Positions 21,761 to 32,100 are shown, counted from the stretch's first letter. The stretch: 64,000 bases of DNA from an uncultured Bacteroidota bacterium (GCA_903904855.1 CAIVEH010000216.1:28751-92750), one strand, 5' to 3'. The notes: generated from the sequence alone by a model not told the origin. Numbers and translations are program-made.

Positions 21761-21888
21761 TCTCTTGATTAAATCCAGTGCAAATATACAACAATTTGCT
21801 GTTGTACAATCATTCCTTCATAATTTATATGCAATTATATTTTCATTAACGGTTTCGAAAGTAAGAATCTGTACCTTTACCGGCTATT

Positions 21889-22125
21889 ATGAAATTTGTA
21901 ATTTTAATTTTTGTCATAGGTATTTTGTTGCGGATGGTGGTGAAGTATATACTTCCGGTATTCCGTATCACATCTATGGCCAGTGATCAGATGCGCAAAA
22001 TGCAGGACCAGATGAAGGAAATGGACCGCAAAATGAACGAGCAGAACAAGCAGACTGCGAAGGGGCGGAAACAGGGGGATTATATAGATTATGAGGAGCT
22101 ACCCCAAACCCCTAAAGGGGCTTAG
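21889..22125 (+). CDS. Small DUF4834-like membrane-anchored protein
   Basis: 78 aa; N-terminal TM then charged tail 'QMKEMDRKMNEQNKQTAKGRKQGDYIDYEELPQ'. Confidence 0.65.
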   Translation: MKFVILIFVIGILLRMVVKYILPVFRITSMASDQMRKMQDQMKEMDRKMNEQNKQTAKGRKQGDYIDYEELPQTPKGA

Positions 22126-22263
22126 CTGGGTTGTATATTTTCAGCGTCTAATCTTTGTTCAAGGATACTTAAATTGTTATATCGCAATTTCAGGGTTGTC
22201 TTATTGCCTGTTTACTATCCCCTAATTCCCAATCCCCAATTCCTGATTACTATTCCTCAATTC

Positions 22264-22896
22264 CTAATTCCTGATTGCCTTAAATACATCCTTCTCAATT
22301 GTCATTCCCTTTTCAAGGTAGATGGTTTGAATACCGGTTAGTTTGGCGCCTTCTATGTGCTGGGGGCTATCGTCGATAAACAGTGTATGCTCTGGTTTCA
22401 GGCCATTATCATTAAGTACCCGCTCAAATATTTCTTTATTGGGTTTGCGGAGGCCTACCCGGTGTGACAGGTAAACCTTATCAAAAAAAACACCAATATT
22501 TGGTATGCCGTGGCTATGCATCAGTATGTTGTTGAAGGTTTCTTCATGGATCTCATTGGTATTGCTGAGCAGAAACAGATCGTGGTATAGGCGGAGCTGC
22601 TGCAATATCTGCAGCCTGCGAACCGGAAAATCGAGCAGCATGGCATTCCAGGCTTTCAGTATTTGCTCTTCGGTGATACCTGTATGTGCTGCCTCTTTCA
22701 TAGCTGCCATAAAGGCATCTCTGCCTATCTTACCTGTTTCGAGGTTATCAAAAAGGTCCGACTGCTGTAATTGTGAGTATAACTGCGGGAAATTGTTGAT
22801 ACCTGCATCTATGAATGCCTGCTCTGTAAGCTTGTAGTCAATATTGATCAATACCCCGCCGAGGTCGAAAATGATATGCCTGATGCCTTTTAACAT
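22264..22896 (-). CDS. HAD family hydrolase (HAD-IA)
   Basis: IIFDLGGVLINIDY, LLSNTNEIH, KPNKEIFERVL, LFIDDSPQHIEGA. Confidence 0.93.
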   Translation of the reverse strand: MLKGIRHIIFDLGGVLINIDYKLTEQAFIDAGINNFPQLYSQLQQSDLFDNLETGKIGRDAFMAAMKEAAHTGITEEQILKAWNAMLLDFPVRRLQILQQLRLYHDLFLLSNTNEIHEETFNNILMHSHGIPNIGVFFDKVYLSHRVGLRKPNKEIFERVLNDNGLKPEHTLFIDDSPQHIEGAKLTGIQTIYLEKGMTIEKDVFKAIRN

Positions 22897-22945
22897 GGCG
22901 CAAAAGTAAATGAAATAAGTTTTTCCTTTTTTTAAGAAATTGATC

Positions 22946-22953
22946 TACATTTG
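22946..22953 (+). promoter_or_regulatory. -7 box TACATTTG upstream of the tRNA
   Basis: TAnnTTTG motif ~24 nt upstream of the tRNA 5' end. Confidence 0.5.
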
Positions 22954-22976
22954 CACTCCAATTGACGAAAGTCAGC

Positions 22977-23051
22977 GGTCCTATAGCTCAGTTGGTTAGC
23001 AGCACCTGACTCATAATCAGGGGGTCCCAGGTTCAAGTCCTGGTGGGACCA
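22977..23051 (+). tRNA. tRNA with CAU anticodon (Met or lysidine-type Ile2)
   Basis: GGTCCTA acceptor / TGGGACC-A, anticodon arm CCTGA-CTCATAA-TCAGG, T arm CCAGG-TTCAAGT-CCTGG. Confidence 0.93.
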
Positions 23052-23068
23052 CTCTAAAATTGGAAATA

Positions 23069-23127
23069 GCCTTGTAAATCAATGATTTATGAGGCTTTTT
23101 TCTTTAGTGGTACAACATAGGTACAAC
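23069..23127. repeat. Palindrome core GCCTTGTAAATCAATGATTTATGAGGC plus GGTACAAC direct repeats: putative integrative-element end
   Basis: 26/27 identical to 7223-7249; GGTACAAC at 23109 and 23120 (11-bp spacing); directly 3' of a tRNA gene. Confidence 0.6.
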
Positions 23128-23175
23128 ATTTCAAAATAACTTCCACATTTCAGTAAAATATGCTGTTAAAATCAG

Positions 23176-23736
23176 CTAAACTATGTCTGGTGCAATATAG
23201 ATCACAGGTCCATCACTAACTCCTTCATCTTTCAGGTAACCTTCTTTGGTAAACACTATCTTTGCTGCCAATATACGGGGAAGCCCTTCTGCCTCCAGCT
23301 TATCTATTTTGGGTATCAGGCAATCCGCTTGGGTTTTATTCTCCCTCTCAGCAAAGTAGTAACAGAAGGATATACCTGTGATCAGGCCATCTTTAATTTC
23401 CAGCATCAGGCCATTCATTGATTTTATAGAAAGGTCTTTTTTTACCTTCGGAAATTGCCCTTCATTGAATATCACTACCGGGTTTCCTGTTTTACACAGT
23501 ACACAGGTATCATACTCTATCTTGGAGATTTCTATACCTGTCAGAGCTGTTGAGAGCCATTTCAGAAACTCAACCTTACTACTGCCATCAATTGTGTTCA
23601 ATTCGGTATCCTGGGTGTTGAATTTGCCATCTTCTGCCAGAAGGGAGGTAATCAGTTCATAGTCTTTATTCTGGACTGCTGAGGCAAATTGCTCAACAGT
23701 CTGCATTGTTTCCTCAATTGTGGCTTCTGCTTCCAT
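23176..23736 (-). CDS. NTF2/SnoaL-like fold protein (uncharacterised)
   Basis: TVEQFASAVQNKDYELITSLLAEDGKFNTQDTELNTIDG at N-terminus. Confidence 0.5.
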   Translation of the reverse strand: MEAEATIEETMQTVEQFASAVQNKDYELITSLLAEDGKFNTQDTELNTIDGSSKVEFLKWLSTALTGIEISKIEYDTCVLCKTGNPVVIFNEGQFPKVKKDLSIKSMNGLMLEIKDGLITGISFCYYFAERENKTQADCLIPKIDKLEAEGLPRILAAKIVFTKEGYLKDEGVSDGPVIYIAPDIV

Positions 23737-23930
23737 TTGAAATGATTTACTGGATTAAAGATAATAATCAACGAAAGGAAAATTCATCCTGAATAAATAT
23801 TGCACTTTGACTTTCTTTAGCTTCCAACTTTTAGTAAGGAAGGTAGCCTAAACATATGCTTCATTCTCCTGAGTAAGCAAGGACTTGATGTCGTCAAAAA
23901 GAATTATTACCATCTCAGATGCTTGCAGAA

Positions 23931-26378
23931 TTAATTTACGAATGTTCCCTTGCTATATTTTTCTGTCTTTATCAGCTTACCGGTTTCATCGTAGTACCTG
24001 GATTTACCATCACGGAGTCCTTCGGAAATATTAAATTCATATTTTTCATTGCCATTTTTGTGTTTTTCAATGAACTTACCAGTAAATAACTGATCCGAGT
24101 TAATCATATAGTATTTTTCAGAAACAGCGATATTGCCTGAATACTCAATAAGTTGATAGATATTCAAATCGTAGAAGTAAAACTTCCAATTACCAACTTT
24201 TGATTGTTTATATTTTTTGCCTTCTACGTCAATTTTATTCTCGAAGTTATATACCTTGATTTCCCCATCTAAGTATCCCATATCCTTGCTAATTAAAGTA
24301 TCTGTCTTTAAGAAAAAGATAAGTTCGAACAATCTTGGGTTAATTTTCTCGTCATCATTTTTCGCTAAAGTATACTCTTCTGTTAATTTGCCATCGGTAA
24401 AGAATTCAGTTTTAAGGCATTTAATTTCATTGCCACTTTCTTTTAGAATATCGAAAGTTCTGGTGATTTTCAATCCGGTTGAATCAAAACAAACAAGTTT
24501 CTTGAAGTTGTCATTTTCGAAATATCTTTCCTCACGTGGCTTGTGTATTGAATTGTAATCTGTTGTTTTCCCATTTAATTTCCCGTTCTGATAGTTGTAC
24601 GTAGTGTAAATAAAATCCTTATTGACATATTCATTCCATTCGCCATCTCTTCTCCCTGCAGTATAATTCCCTGTTTGATAGAAATAATATGGCTTTTCGG
24701 AATCTGGAGTCTGATAATATCCTTCAATCCAGAAGCCCTGTTTTTCGCCATTTACAAACGTTCCTTTGTATTTGAGAACCCCAAGAGAGTCCTTATACTC
24801 AATCGGTCCATGTAATTGACCTTTTTTATAAAAAAGAGAATAATAAAATTTATTGTAAATAAGTCTATTGCAAGTATCAAGCGGATTTGCATTTTTATTT
24901 TTTATAGTATCACAAGGTATCGCTTGCCTATCCAGACTTGAATATTGTATGGATCTACCATCTTTTTCTCCATCCTTATAATTCTCAATAAGGAACAGCT
25001 GTTTTGAATAGTGTTCAGTTGAATCCTGACCGTATCCAGTTTCATAGGTGTCATGATAGAATTTCCATTCTCCTTCCTTTTTATCGTTCAAGTATCTCCC
25101 TTCCGCAATTAATGCCTTTGTAAGAGAATAATACTTCCAGTAACCGTTTTTTATACCATTGTAGTAAGACCCAGTTGTGTATAATACGGACATTGCTGTA
25201 TCTCCGGTTATTTGACCGCCAATTAGGCAAAAAAGACTTCGATATACAGAATACTGATCGCTTAGTTCTCCATTTTTGTAACTACCAAAAATAATGCTGT
25301 CGTGTGACACCTCTTTGAAAAAACCGTTCAAAGACCCGTCATAATAGTTATAAAATCCAACATTGTTTGGTTTATCCATTATGAATTTAGTAAACTGCCA
25401 TAGTCCTTCTTTCTGGTCGTTCACATATTGCCCTGTTTCTTTTAAGACAATTTTACCATCAGAATAATAGTAGACAACATATGGTCCCTGCAGTGAGTCT
25501 TGTTTCATTTGATACTCTTTATAAAGCAGTCCATCCTCATTAAACAATTTGAAGTTGCCATTCTTTTTTCCGTTCAATATACTCCCCGAGATTTTCAACT
25601 TGCCATTTTCATAAATTTTGTAAGGTCCATTTAATTCATCGCTGACATATGTATACTCTGCGGTAAGATTTCCGTCATCATCATATTCTCTTGAGCCCCC
25701 TTGCTTCTTCCCTTTAATGAAATTTGATATTACTTTTGGTTTGCCATTTGGATAAAATGACTTACCTATACCTTCCAGTTTTGCTGCTTTTAATGTAAAT
25801 TCTGAAACCATATTCCCATCATTATCATAAGATTTCTTGAGACCGTTGTCATTGTCAAAAACTCCTTCTTTTTTAACTACTATTATGTTGTAGGCCGTCA
25901 ATGAATTGGATTGAGACATACCATAGTCGTTCTCACTTTCATTTTCTCTCTTTGCTGTTTGAATGGTGACGATAAATTTATCATTCGCATAATTTGCAGT
26001 TATTTTGTTATCATCAATTTCATTCCCCATTGATTTCATTCCTGATGCAGTTACTGCATTTTTTATTTGATTATAAGCAGGCTTATTAAAAAACGATAGA
26101 GAGACTTTGTTAGGGAGTCCTTCATAGGTAAATAGTTTAAACCAACCTTGGGCCTTTTCTCCGTATCTCTCCTTTTTAAAAGACCAAGTTATCGTGTTAT
26201 AATGAGTGTCATCTCCTTTCGCGGATTCATGATACTCCCAGCCTTTCTTTAGAATAATCTCGTTGACCTCATCCCAGTTTGCCTTATTACAAAAAGAGAA
26301 TAAGTCGTTTAAAGTAATATTCTGAGAATATAATACCGTACTAAAAAAGCAAATTGGTATGAATAAAAACACTTTCAT
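23931..26378 (-). CDS. Large MORN-type / YwqK-like repeat protein, secreted
   Basis: Repeated 'YxNGKLxGxxKxYxxxGKLxxExxYxNGKxxGxWxxY' units over 815 aa; signal peptide. Confidence 0.82.
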   Translation of the reverse strand: MKVFLFIPICFFSTVLYSQNITLNDLFSFCNKANWDEVNEIILKKGWEYHESAKGDDTHYNTITWSFKKERYGEKAQGWFKLFTYEGLPNKVSLSFFNKPAYNQIKNAVTASGMKSMGNEIDDNKITANYANDKFIVTIQTAKRENESENDYGMSQSNSLTAYNIIVVKKEGVFDNDNGLKKSYDNDGNMVSEFTLKAAKLEGIGKSFYPNGKPKVISNFIKGKKQGGSREYDDDGNLTAEYTYVSDELNGPYKIYENGKLKISGSILNGKKNGNFKLFNEDGLLYKEYQMKQDSLQGPYVVYYYSDGKIVLKETGQYVNDQKEGLWQFTKFIMDKPNNVGFYNYYDGSLNGFFKEVSHDSIIFGSYKNGELSDQYSVYRSLFCLIGGQITGDTAMSVLYTTGSYYNGIKNGYWKYYSLTKALIAEGRYLNDKKEGEWKFYHDTYETGYGQDSTEHYSKQLFLIENYKDGEKDGRSIQYSSLDRQAIPCDTIKNKNANPLDTCNRLIYNKFYYSLFYKKGQLHGPIEYKDSLGVLKYKGTFVNGEKQGFWIEGYYQTPDSEKPYYFYQTGNYTAGRRDGEWNEYVNKDFIYTTYNYQNGKLNGKTTDYNSIHKPREERYFENDNFKKLVCFDSTGLKITRTFDILKESGNEIKCLKTEFFTDGKLTEEYTLAKNDDEKINPRLFELIFFLKTDTLISKDMGYLDGEIKVYNFENKIDVEGKKYKQSKVGNWKFYFYDLNIYQLIEYSGNIAVSEKYYMINSDQLFTGKFIEKHKNGNEKYEFNISEGLRDGKSRYYDETGKLIKTEKYSKGTFVN

Positions 26379-27124
26379 AATCTTATATTTTCAAGGAAGC
26401 TAATAGCTATTTGAATTAATTAATCAAAATTATTAATTTCCACACGATAGTTTAATAAAAGTAAAAATTTATTCATGGGCGTTAAAATTTCAGAGGAAAC
26501 GTTTAAACTCAGAAACCATCACCACTCAAATTAATGTGGTATACGTCTGTAGAGTTCCTCAGAATATCTGCTACATGGAACCCACCGGATTCAGGTATCT
26601 GCTCCAGGAAATCAAAGATCAGGCAGTATCTGGTAAGTGGTGAAAAAACAAAGGTAAAATACAATGTTATACCAGCTGGTATTTCTGTCCAGGCTTACCC
26701 AGAAGTAATCAATAATAATCCAAAAACGTTTCCCCGTTAATTTGAAGTATAGCAGAACATGGAAAATAATTAGGGTTATAAAAAATATTGCTAGTGTTGT
26801 AAAGTTGCTTCCCATTTTGAATGCGTTTTAAGTTTGGTTTTGTTAATTTTTAGCAAGTAAATATAGATAATTGGAGTTGTTATTATAATTTATAGTTGGA
26901 TATTTATCAGGCTATACCTGTTTAGTCAGTCAGCCACGATCCTAGGATAATGGCCGACTAACATCTTCAGGATTATTCACATTTCATTTTCAGGGGACTT
27001 TGTGATTAAAGAGAGGTAGTCCATCTCAAAAGAAAATAGCATAGGCTTGTACCATTGTGCACATGATACAAACCCTGGTAGCCGCAAATAAAATACAACA
27101 TAACTCTCCGCACACTACATACCA

Positions 27125-27370
27125 TCAGAACCTGGCTTCGATCCTGAAAAAGGAATGTAAGTGTGCCATACCTGCGATTATATACACGAGTTCATCTTTA
27201 GGAGTTGACTGCACTTCTTGTACATACACCTTCGTATCTGCCTTGATAGTGCCACTATCTTTAGTGCATAATACCAGGAAAGGGGTATATAACTTTCGCA
27301 TTCGGCCTGTACTATTAATCATGAGTATGCTATTGGGATCGCAGTATTGAATGTGGACTTTCTGGCTCAT
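27125..27370 (-). CDS. Small hypothetical protein of the accessory region
   Basis: 81 aa ORF directly upstream of/colinear with the DUF3871 block. Confidence 0.45.
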   Translation of the reverse strand: MSQKVHIQYCDPNSILMINSTGRMRKLYTPFLVLCTKDSGTIKADTKVYVQEVQSTPKDELVYIIAGMAHLHSFFRIEARF

Positions 27371-27396
27371 AGTCTTAATTTAAGCCTGTGAATAAT

Positions 27397-28407
27397 TCAG
27401 TTCAGGTACCAGCAGTCAGATCTGTTCTCCAATGCACCTTTCAGCTCTACAGCCAGGTTGAATGCATTTACTGACCTGTCCAGGAAGGTATCTATGTAGC
27501 TGCTCTTGTTGGACCCGGTGAAGAGGTTGTACAAGCTCCACAGGTTGATACTGCCTTTCTGGCTCCTACAGAAGTACTTGTCCCTGTAATAGTCATTGCA
27601 GATAGCATTAATCTGGCTTTCCCCGAACATCAATTCAGGTACCAACTGCTTTATGTTATCCGGCAGATACCTGTACATCCTGCATCTGCCAACCAATGAA
27701 GCAAATTGTGTCTCTGTTAGTTCGTAATTGCTGAAAGATTGCAGTTGTTCTCCCAGCTTCACAGCATTGAAGTCCTTTAACAGGCTCATCATGGACATCC
27801 TCAGCATGTCCAGATTCTTTACCTTCAAGTTGGCTAGGTAGCCATCAGTGGTTACAGACAGGTTGGTACATACCTTGTTTTCAAAACCAATAAAGAATTT
27901 GAAATGCTGGTCTGTACCTGATCTGTTATACAGATTGTCCAGGTTGTAGGCTTTTACACCCCCTACAGTCAGGTTTAGTTTATTGCCTGCCACATCTGTA
28001 GTGATGGATGGTATCTCCACCACAAAAGCCATACGTTCATAATACAGGGTCTTTTCATGCTCCAGAAGTTCTATAGCCGGTTTATGTTTGGCCTCTGGTA
28101 TTCTGCCTTTGATAGGATGACTCAGCCTGATATTGGGCTTCAGGATGGTTTCTCCGTGGAATATCTCAGCCACAGTGTTTAAAGCACTGCTGATAAACTC
28201 TGCATGGCTTATCACCGGTTCATTGTCCTTTATGAATACCGGTATGATATGGTTCCTGTTTATGTCCTGGAGGTTCCCAACTATTGTGTTGGCTTCAATG
28301 AAAGGACTTGGAGCAGGTTCGATTTCTATTTCATCGATTACCTCCTCAATTACCTCCCCTACAGATGCTGGGATATGGTTCTTATTGTTGATTTGCAAGA
28401 GTTCCAT
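27397..28407 (-). CDS. DUF3871 family protein (Bacteroidetes mobile-element protein)
   Basis: 336 aa; 'ETILKPNIRLSHPIKGRIPEAKHKPAIELLEHEKTLYYERMAFVVEIPSI...LTVGGVKAYNLDNLY'. Confidence 0.75.
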   Translation of the reverse strand: MELLQINNKNHIPASVGEVIEEVIDEIEIEPAPSPFIEANTIVGNLQDINRNHIIPVFIKDNEPVISHAEFISSALNTVAEIFHGETILKPNIRLSHPIKGRIPEAKHKPAIELLEHEKTLYYERMAFVVEIPSITTDVAGNKLNLTVGGVKAYNLDNLYNRSGTDQHFKFFIGFENKVCTNLSVTTDGYLANLKVKNLDMLRMSMMSLLKDFNAVKLGEQLQSFSNYELTETQFASLVGRCRMYRYLPDNIKQLVPELMFGESQINAICNDYYRDKYFCRSQKGSINLWSLYNLFTGSNKSSYIDTFLDRSVNAFNLAVELKGALENRSDCWYLN

Positions 28408-29260
28408 TTTGTATTGCTTTTTGCTGGTTAAAAATGATTGTTTCTATTTCCTGCCGTCTTTTGGTGAATTCTGTCAGCAGTTCTGTCTGATAAACCGGGA
28501 ATGAATTATACAGGCTCAACAGCTCATCATGTGTATGGCAGGCTGCTATACTCTTGATTACTTCTTCCTTTGTTACATTGACTACCTGCTCTGTTCCTGT
28601 ATTGCACCATTCTATGATCATCTTACCTGTTTCAGGTGTAGGGATAAACTCCGGCTTTCCAAAGAATAGCTGTGTTCTGTCCTTTGTAGCTTTGGCATGT
28701 AGGGCAATATCCAATTCGAGGACCAGGGTAAATTCATAATCCATTCCCTCCCTCTGGATACCCTTCATGCCTACCTTTTCAGGTACCTGTTTACCGTTCT
28801 TTTCAGACAGTACATATTCCTGCTTTGACCTCATGGTGCCGATGATATGTACATCTGCCTGGAGCAATAGCTGAACAAATGCATTATGCCGGGGTGTCAG
28901 CTTTGACCAGTTGGTAAAACTGTTGCCAACCATTCCTGAATGAGTGTCGAGTATAAATTCCCACTCATGAGTTAAGGAATCAATAATCACCACCTCAATA
29001 GCTGCATTAATGCAAACTGTGATTGCCTGCATATATCTCTCCGGAGAGAATGGGGCAATGAATGGCAGGACAAAGTAATTGCCCAGATCAGCATAGAGAT
29101 CAGCAGACCTGTTCTCTGAATCTATGACAGCAATCTTATCCCACCTGCCACAGAGACCAAAGGCAATGAATAAGGCATCTTTGGTTTTGCCTGACCCTGA
29201 TGGGCCTTGTAGCGCCATCTTAATTTTCGTTTTCTTCTTGTTAGCTACCTGTAGCTGCAT
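28382..29260 (-). CDS. AAA_24/Sak4-like RecA-fold ATPase
   Basis: Walker A GPSGSGKTKDAL, VIDSENRSADLYADLG, Walker B EVVIIDSLTHEW; start set at MQLQVANKKK. Confidence 0.82.
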   Translation of the reverse strand: MQLQVANKKKTKIKMALQGPSGSGKTKDALFIAFGLCGRWDKIAVIDSENRSADLYADLGNYFVLPFIAPFSPERYMQAITVCINAAIEVVIIDSLTHEWEFILDTHSGMVGNSFTNWSKLTPRHNAFVQLLLQADVHIIGTMRSKQEYVLSEKNGKQVPEKVGMKGIQREGMDYEFTLVLELDIALHAKATKDRTQLFFGKPEFIPTPETGKMIIEWCNTGTEQVVNVTKEEVIKSIAACHTHDELLSLYNSFPVYQTELLTEFTKRRQEIETIIFNQQKAIQNGTLANQQ

Positions 29261-29356
29261 AATAATTGATTTTTGAGATGAACGAATTGGTATAAAACTT
29301 AAAAAGGGAAGCAGGAATCTCTCCCACCTCCCCTTCCATTCCATAGCTACCAGGGC

Positions 29357-29779
29357 CTATTTTACGAGTTCTTTTCTTCTTTTGTTTGCAGCCTCCTTTA
29401 TACCATCCTCCGGTTTAGTGGTGACAGCTGCTGCTTGTGGTTGATCAATTTCCACGGTACCATGCCCTACCACTTCATTACTGCCTGCAGGTTGATAGGC
29501 ATAGGTATAACCAAGGGTAACCACTTCACCGGTTCTCTTAATGGTATACTCATAGGGCTCAGATGCAACCCTCACAACATCTCCTGCCAACTGGGAACCA
29601 ACCATCATTTTGGCAATGGATTCATCAAATGTGGAAGGGATGCTGCACTTCCTTACAGTGGCATAAAATTTCCCGGTATTCTGGGATTGGACAATTTCTA
29701 AACTGCCTGTCAACTCTAAGGCAATGAAATCTTCTCCGCTCTTGTTTTGGCGGACATTGTAACCTGTAACGGATACCAT
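29357..29779 (-). CDS. Conserved element protein, possible OB-fold/SSB-like (paralog of 37092-37424)
   Basis: MVSVTGYNVRQNKSGEDFIALELTGSLEIVQSQNTGKFYATVRKCSIPSTFDESIAKMMVGSQLAGDVVRV; upstream of the ATPase on the same strand. Confidence 0.65.
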   Translation of the reverse strand: MVSVTGYNVRQNKSGEDFIALELTGSLEIVQSQNTGKFYATVRKCSIPSTFDESIAKMMVGSQLAGDVVRVASEPYEYTIKRTGEVVTLGYTYAYQPAGSNEVVGHGTVEIDQPQAAAVTTKPEDGIKEAANKRRKELVK

Positions 29780-30495
29780 AAAATATATATTTTGGAATGA
29801 ATAAAAGCCTCCTATTCTTATGCCCGGAGGTGTAAGGGCAAGGTTGTGTACATCGTGTAACAAAGGTCAAACAAGGACACATGGAGGTGCCTTGTTCTGC
29901 TGGAAAGAACATGTCATAAAAACAGAATTGAAATGAATAAAAACCCCTTATCCTAAACCAGGGGGGTACTGGCCGCAATTAAGAAAAGCAGCAGGATTGG
30001 TAGGGTACCCTTATACACACTCGAATACACACATTTTTTGTGCTGGTAGAAATGAAACGTTATTTTGAGGTACAGGGGGGCTGCTATAAATCTGAAACTA
30101 TTTATGGTCAAATGAGTTTGGAAAATTTTTGGAAAAAAATTATTGAATCCTGATGAATCTATTTATTTAGCCTCTTCAATACGGTAGGGTTTTCTAAATA
30201 TTTTGCATTTTTGTTAATCAATAATTAGGAATAAAATAGATGATAATTCTTTTGAACAATAGTCGAAACTAGTGTTCAATAAGCAATAAAAATTAATCTA
30301 AAAATAACATAAACACCTTCTTTTTTAAAGATTTTAAGAAAAAAATGGTATTTTAGTTAAATTTTAAAAATAATATATGATAAAATATATTGTTCAGCAT
30401 ATTCAATATCAATTAAATGCAAGCATATAAAATATATAATGATGTATATTAAAATTTATTTGTTAATTGTCTTGTTTTTTAGTAAGATGAATAAT

Positions 30496-30503
30496 TACCT
30501 TTG
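30496..30503 (+). promoter_or_regulatory. -7 box TACCTTTG upstream of the PLD-like/membrane gene pair
   Basis: TAnnTTTG motif ~75 nt upstream of the ATG. Confidence 0.45.
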
Positions 30504-30578
30504 CTTCCGAGATAGATAATTTATTTATTATTTCAAATTCTCTTTAAGCTATAAATATTCCATTAAAACGCATTACTC

Positions 30579-31118
30579 ATGATGACTGATACAGAGTTTG
30601 AAATCACCGTTAGAGATGCTGCTATTCATCAATCACCATCTATCCTACCCAATTCCAATAAAAAAAGAGCCGTTATTGTTCTTTCAAATATTTTCAAATC
30701 ATCCAAAGAAGTAGTGAAAATATTTGCTAATAGATTTGAAAGCCCCATTTGCCAAGATGCTACTTATGTACTTGAGCTAAAAGAGGCTATTAAAACTAGA
30801 AATGTAAAAGTACAAATATTATTTACTGAATCCCCTGATGATAGTTCACCTGCATGTATAATGCTTAAGGAATTATTGCCTAATTATTCGCATTGCATTG
30901 AAATGAAAGTCATTTCTAAAGCGGCTGAAGAAGAAATTAATAGTAAGAAAATTAATAGCGGCAAACCATTTAGATTTGCAGTTGCCGATCATAGAATGTT
31001 CAGATACGAATTGAATACTACAGATTATCAGGCTTATTTTTGTTTCAAAGATTTTGAAAGAGCAAAAAAATTAGAGAACATTTTTGACGTAGCATTTCAA
31101 AAATCTAGTTCTGTTTAA
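30579..31118 (+). CDS. Uncharacterised protein, PLD-like fold without an HKD motif (tentative)
   Basis: 179 aa; 'KKRAVIVLSNIFKSSKEVVKIFANRF...LKEAIKTRNVKVQILFTE...FRFAVADHRMFRYELNTTDYQAYFCFKDFERAKKLENIFDVAF'. Confidence 0.6.
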   Translation: MMTDTEFEITVRDAAIHQSPSILPNSNKKRAVIVLSNIFKSSKEVVKIFANRFESPICQDATYVLELKEAIKTRNVKVQILFTESPDDSSPACIMLKELLPNYSHCIEMKVISKAAEEEINSKKINSGKPFRFAVADHRMFRYELNTTDYQAYFCFKDFERAKKLENIFDVAFQKSSSV

Positions 31119-31251
31119 ATTGCATTATTAATTCATCGTATTATATTCCAAGTAGTGATTGCTGTAAAAAAAACAGTAATCCGGTGTTTAATGTAACATC
31201 CTATCTATTAAGAAAATATGATATAAATTTTTTGATCTCAAACAAACTGCC

Positions 31252-32100
31252 ATGCCTGATTTTGAACATTTTTCTCATTTTTTTGGTGCAATGTTCCATG
31301 TAAACGTTGCAGCAATTGGATTTATTACATTTTTTTACAAGCATATTCATAGAAACATCCAGAATAAAATCAATGCACTCCATGACAAAATAAAGCATGT
31401 TGAATTGTCATTAAATGAAGATTTTAAGCAAGCCATCGGTTCAGTAGTTAGTGGCCCTGTAACGTTTAAATCCATATTGTCTATAATACATATATCTGTA
31501 AGGGCATTTTTTCATCTTATCTTTAATAATTTTATTACCAAACCAATCTTTTATATTTCAAAAAAAAGATTAGGTAAAATTAACAATGAGAGAGATTACA
31601 TAAAACGATATTTCCCTTTATTTCTAGTTGTCGGAATTTATTGTCTTTTGATGCTACTACTATCTGAAACCGTATCAGAATTTGAATTTCAGAAACAAAA
31701 TGGAATATACTTTAATAATTGGAAACATATATCTGAAATATTAATTATAGGATCATGGATTTTTGTAGGTACTTATACGGGTTTAAATATTTTAATGAAC
31801 AGTATAATTTCAAAAAGCCATAAAATTCTTCTATTCAATTTCGCAATATTAATTATTGCATTGATTTTACCAATTGTTGTGTTTTCAAAAGCCAATTATC
31901 ATATTTTTCATAATATAACTCAAAGCAAGAAAAGGTATTCATTTCTTATATTTTCAGTTATTTACATCACTATTTTCCCAACTTTCAATTTAGCACGTAA
32001 GTATTTGGCTTATAAATTTGCAGTATTGTTAGCCGAAGTCAATTATGCAATTACGCAAAAAAATAACAGTGATGGCTTTGATAACAGCCTAGGGGATTAG
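31252..32100 (+). CDS. Multi-pass membrane protein, uncharacterised
   Basis: 282 aa with about five hydrophobic segments, same strand as and downstream of the 30579 gene. Confidence 0.65.
   Translation: MPDFEHFSHFFGAMFHVNVAAIGFITFFYKHIHRNIQNKINALHDKIKHVELSLNEDFKQAIGSVVSGPVTFKSILSIIHISVRAFFHLIFNNFITKPIFYISKKRLGKINNERDYIKRYFPLFLVVGIYCLLMLLLSETVSEFEFQKQNGIYFNNWKHISEILIIGSWIFVGTYTGLNILMNSIISKSHKILLFNFAILIIALILPIVVFSKANYHIFHNITQSKKRYSFLIFSVIYITIFPTFNLARKYLAYKFAVLLAEVNYAITQKNNSDGFDNSLGD

Noticed and set aside
26534-26815. Short opposing ORFs at 26.5-26.8 kb (a small hydrophobic minus-strand peptide)
   Set aside because: 67 aa hydrophobic peptide could be a truncated membrane gene, but no start context or family support.
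30000-30578. AT-rich non-coding stretch considered as CRISPR or repeat array
   Set aside because: No regular repeat-spacer pattern; only A/T homopolymer-rich sequence.
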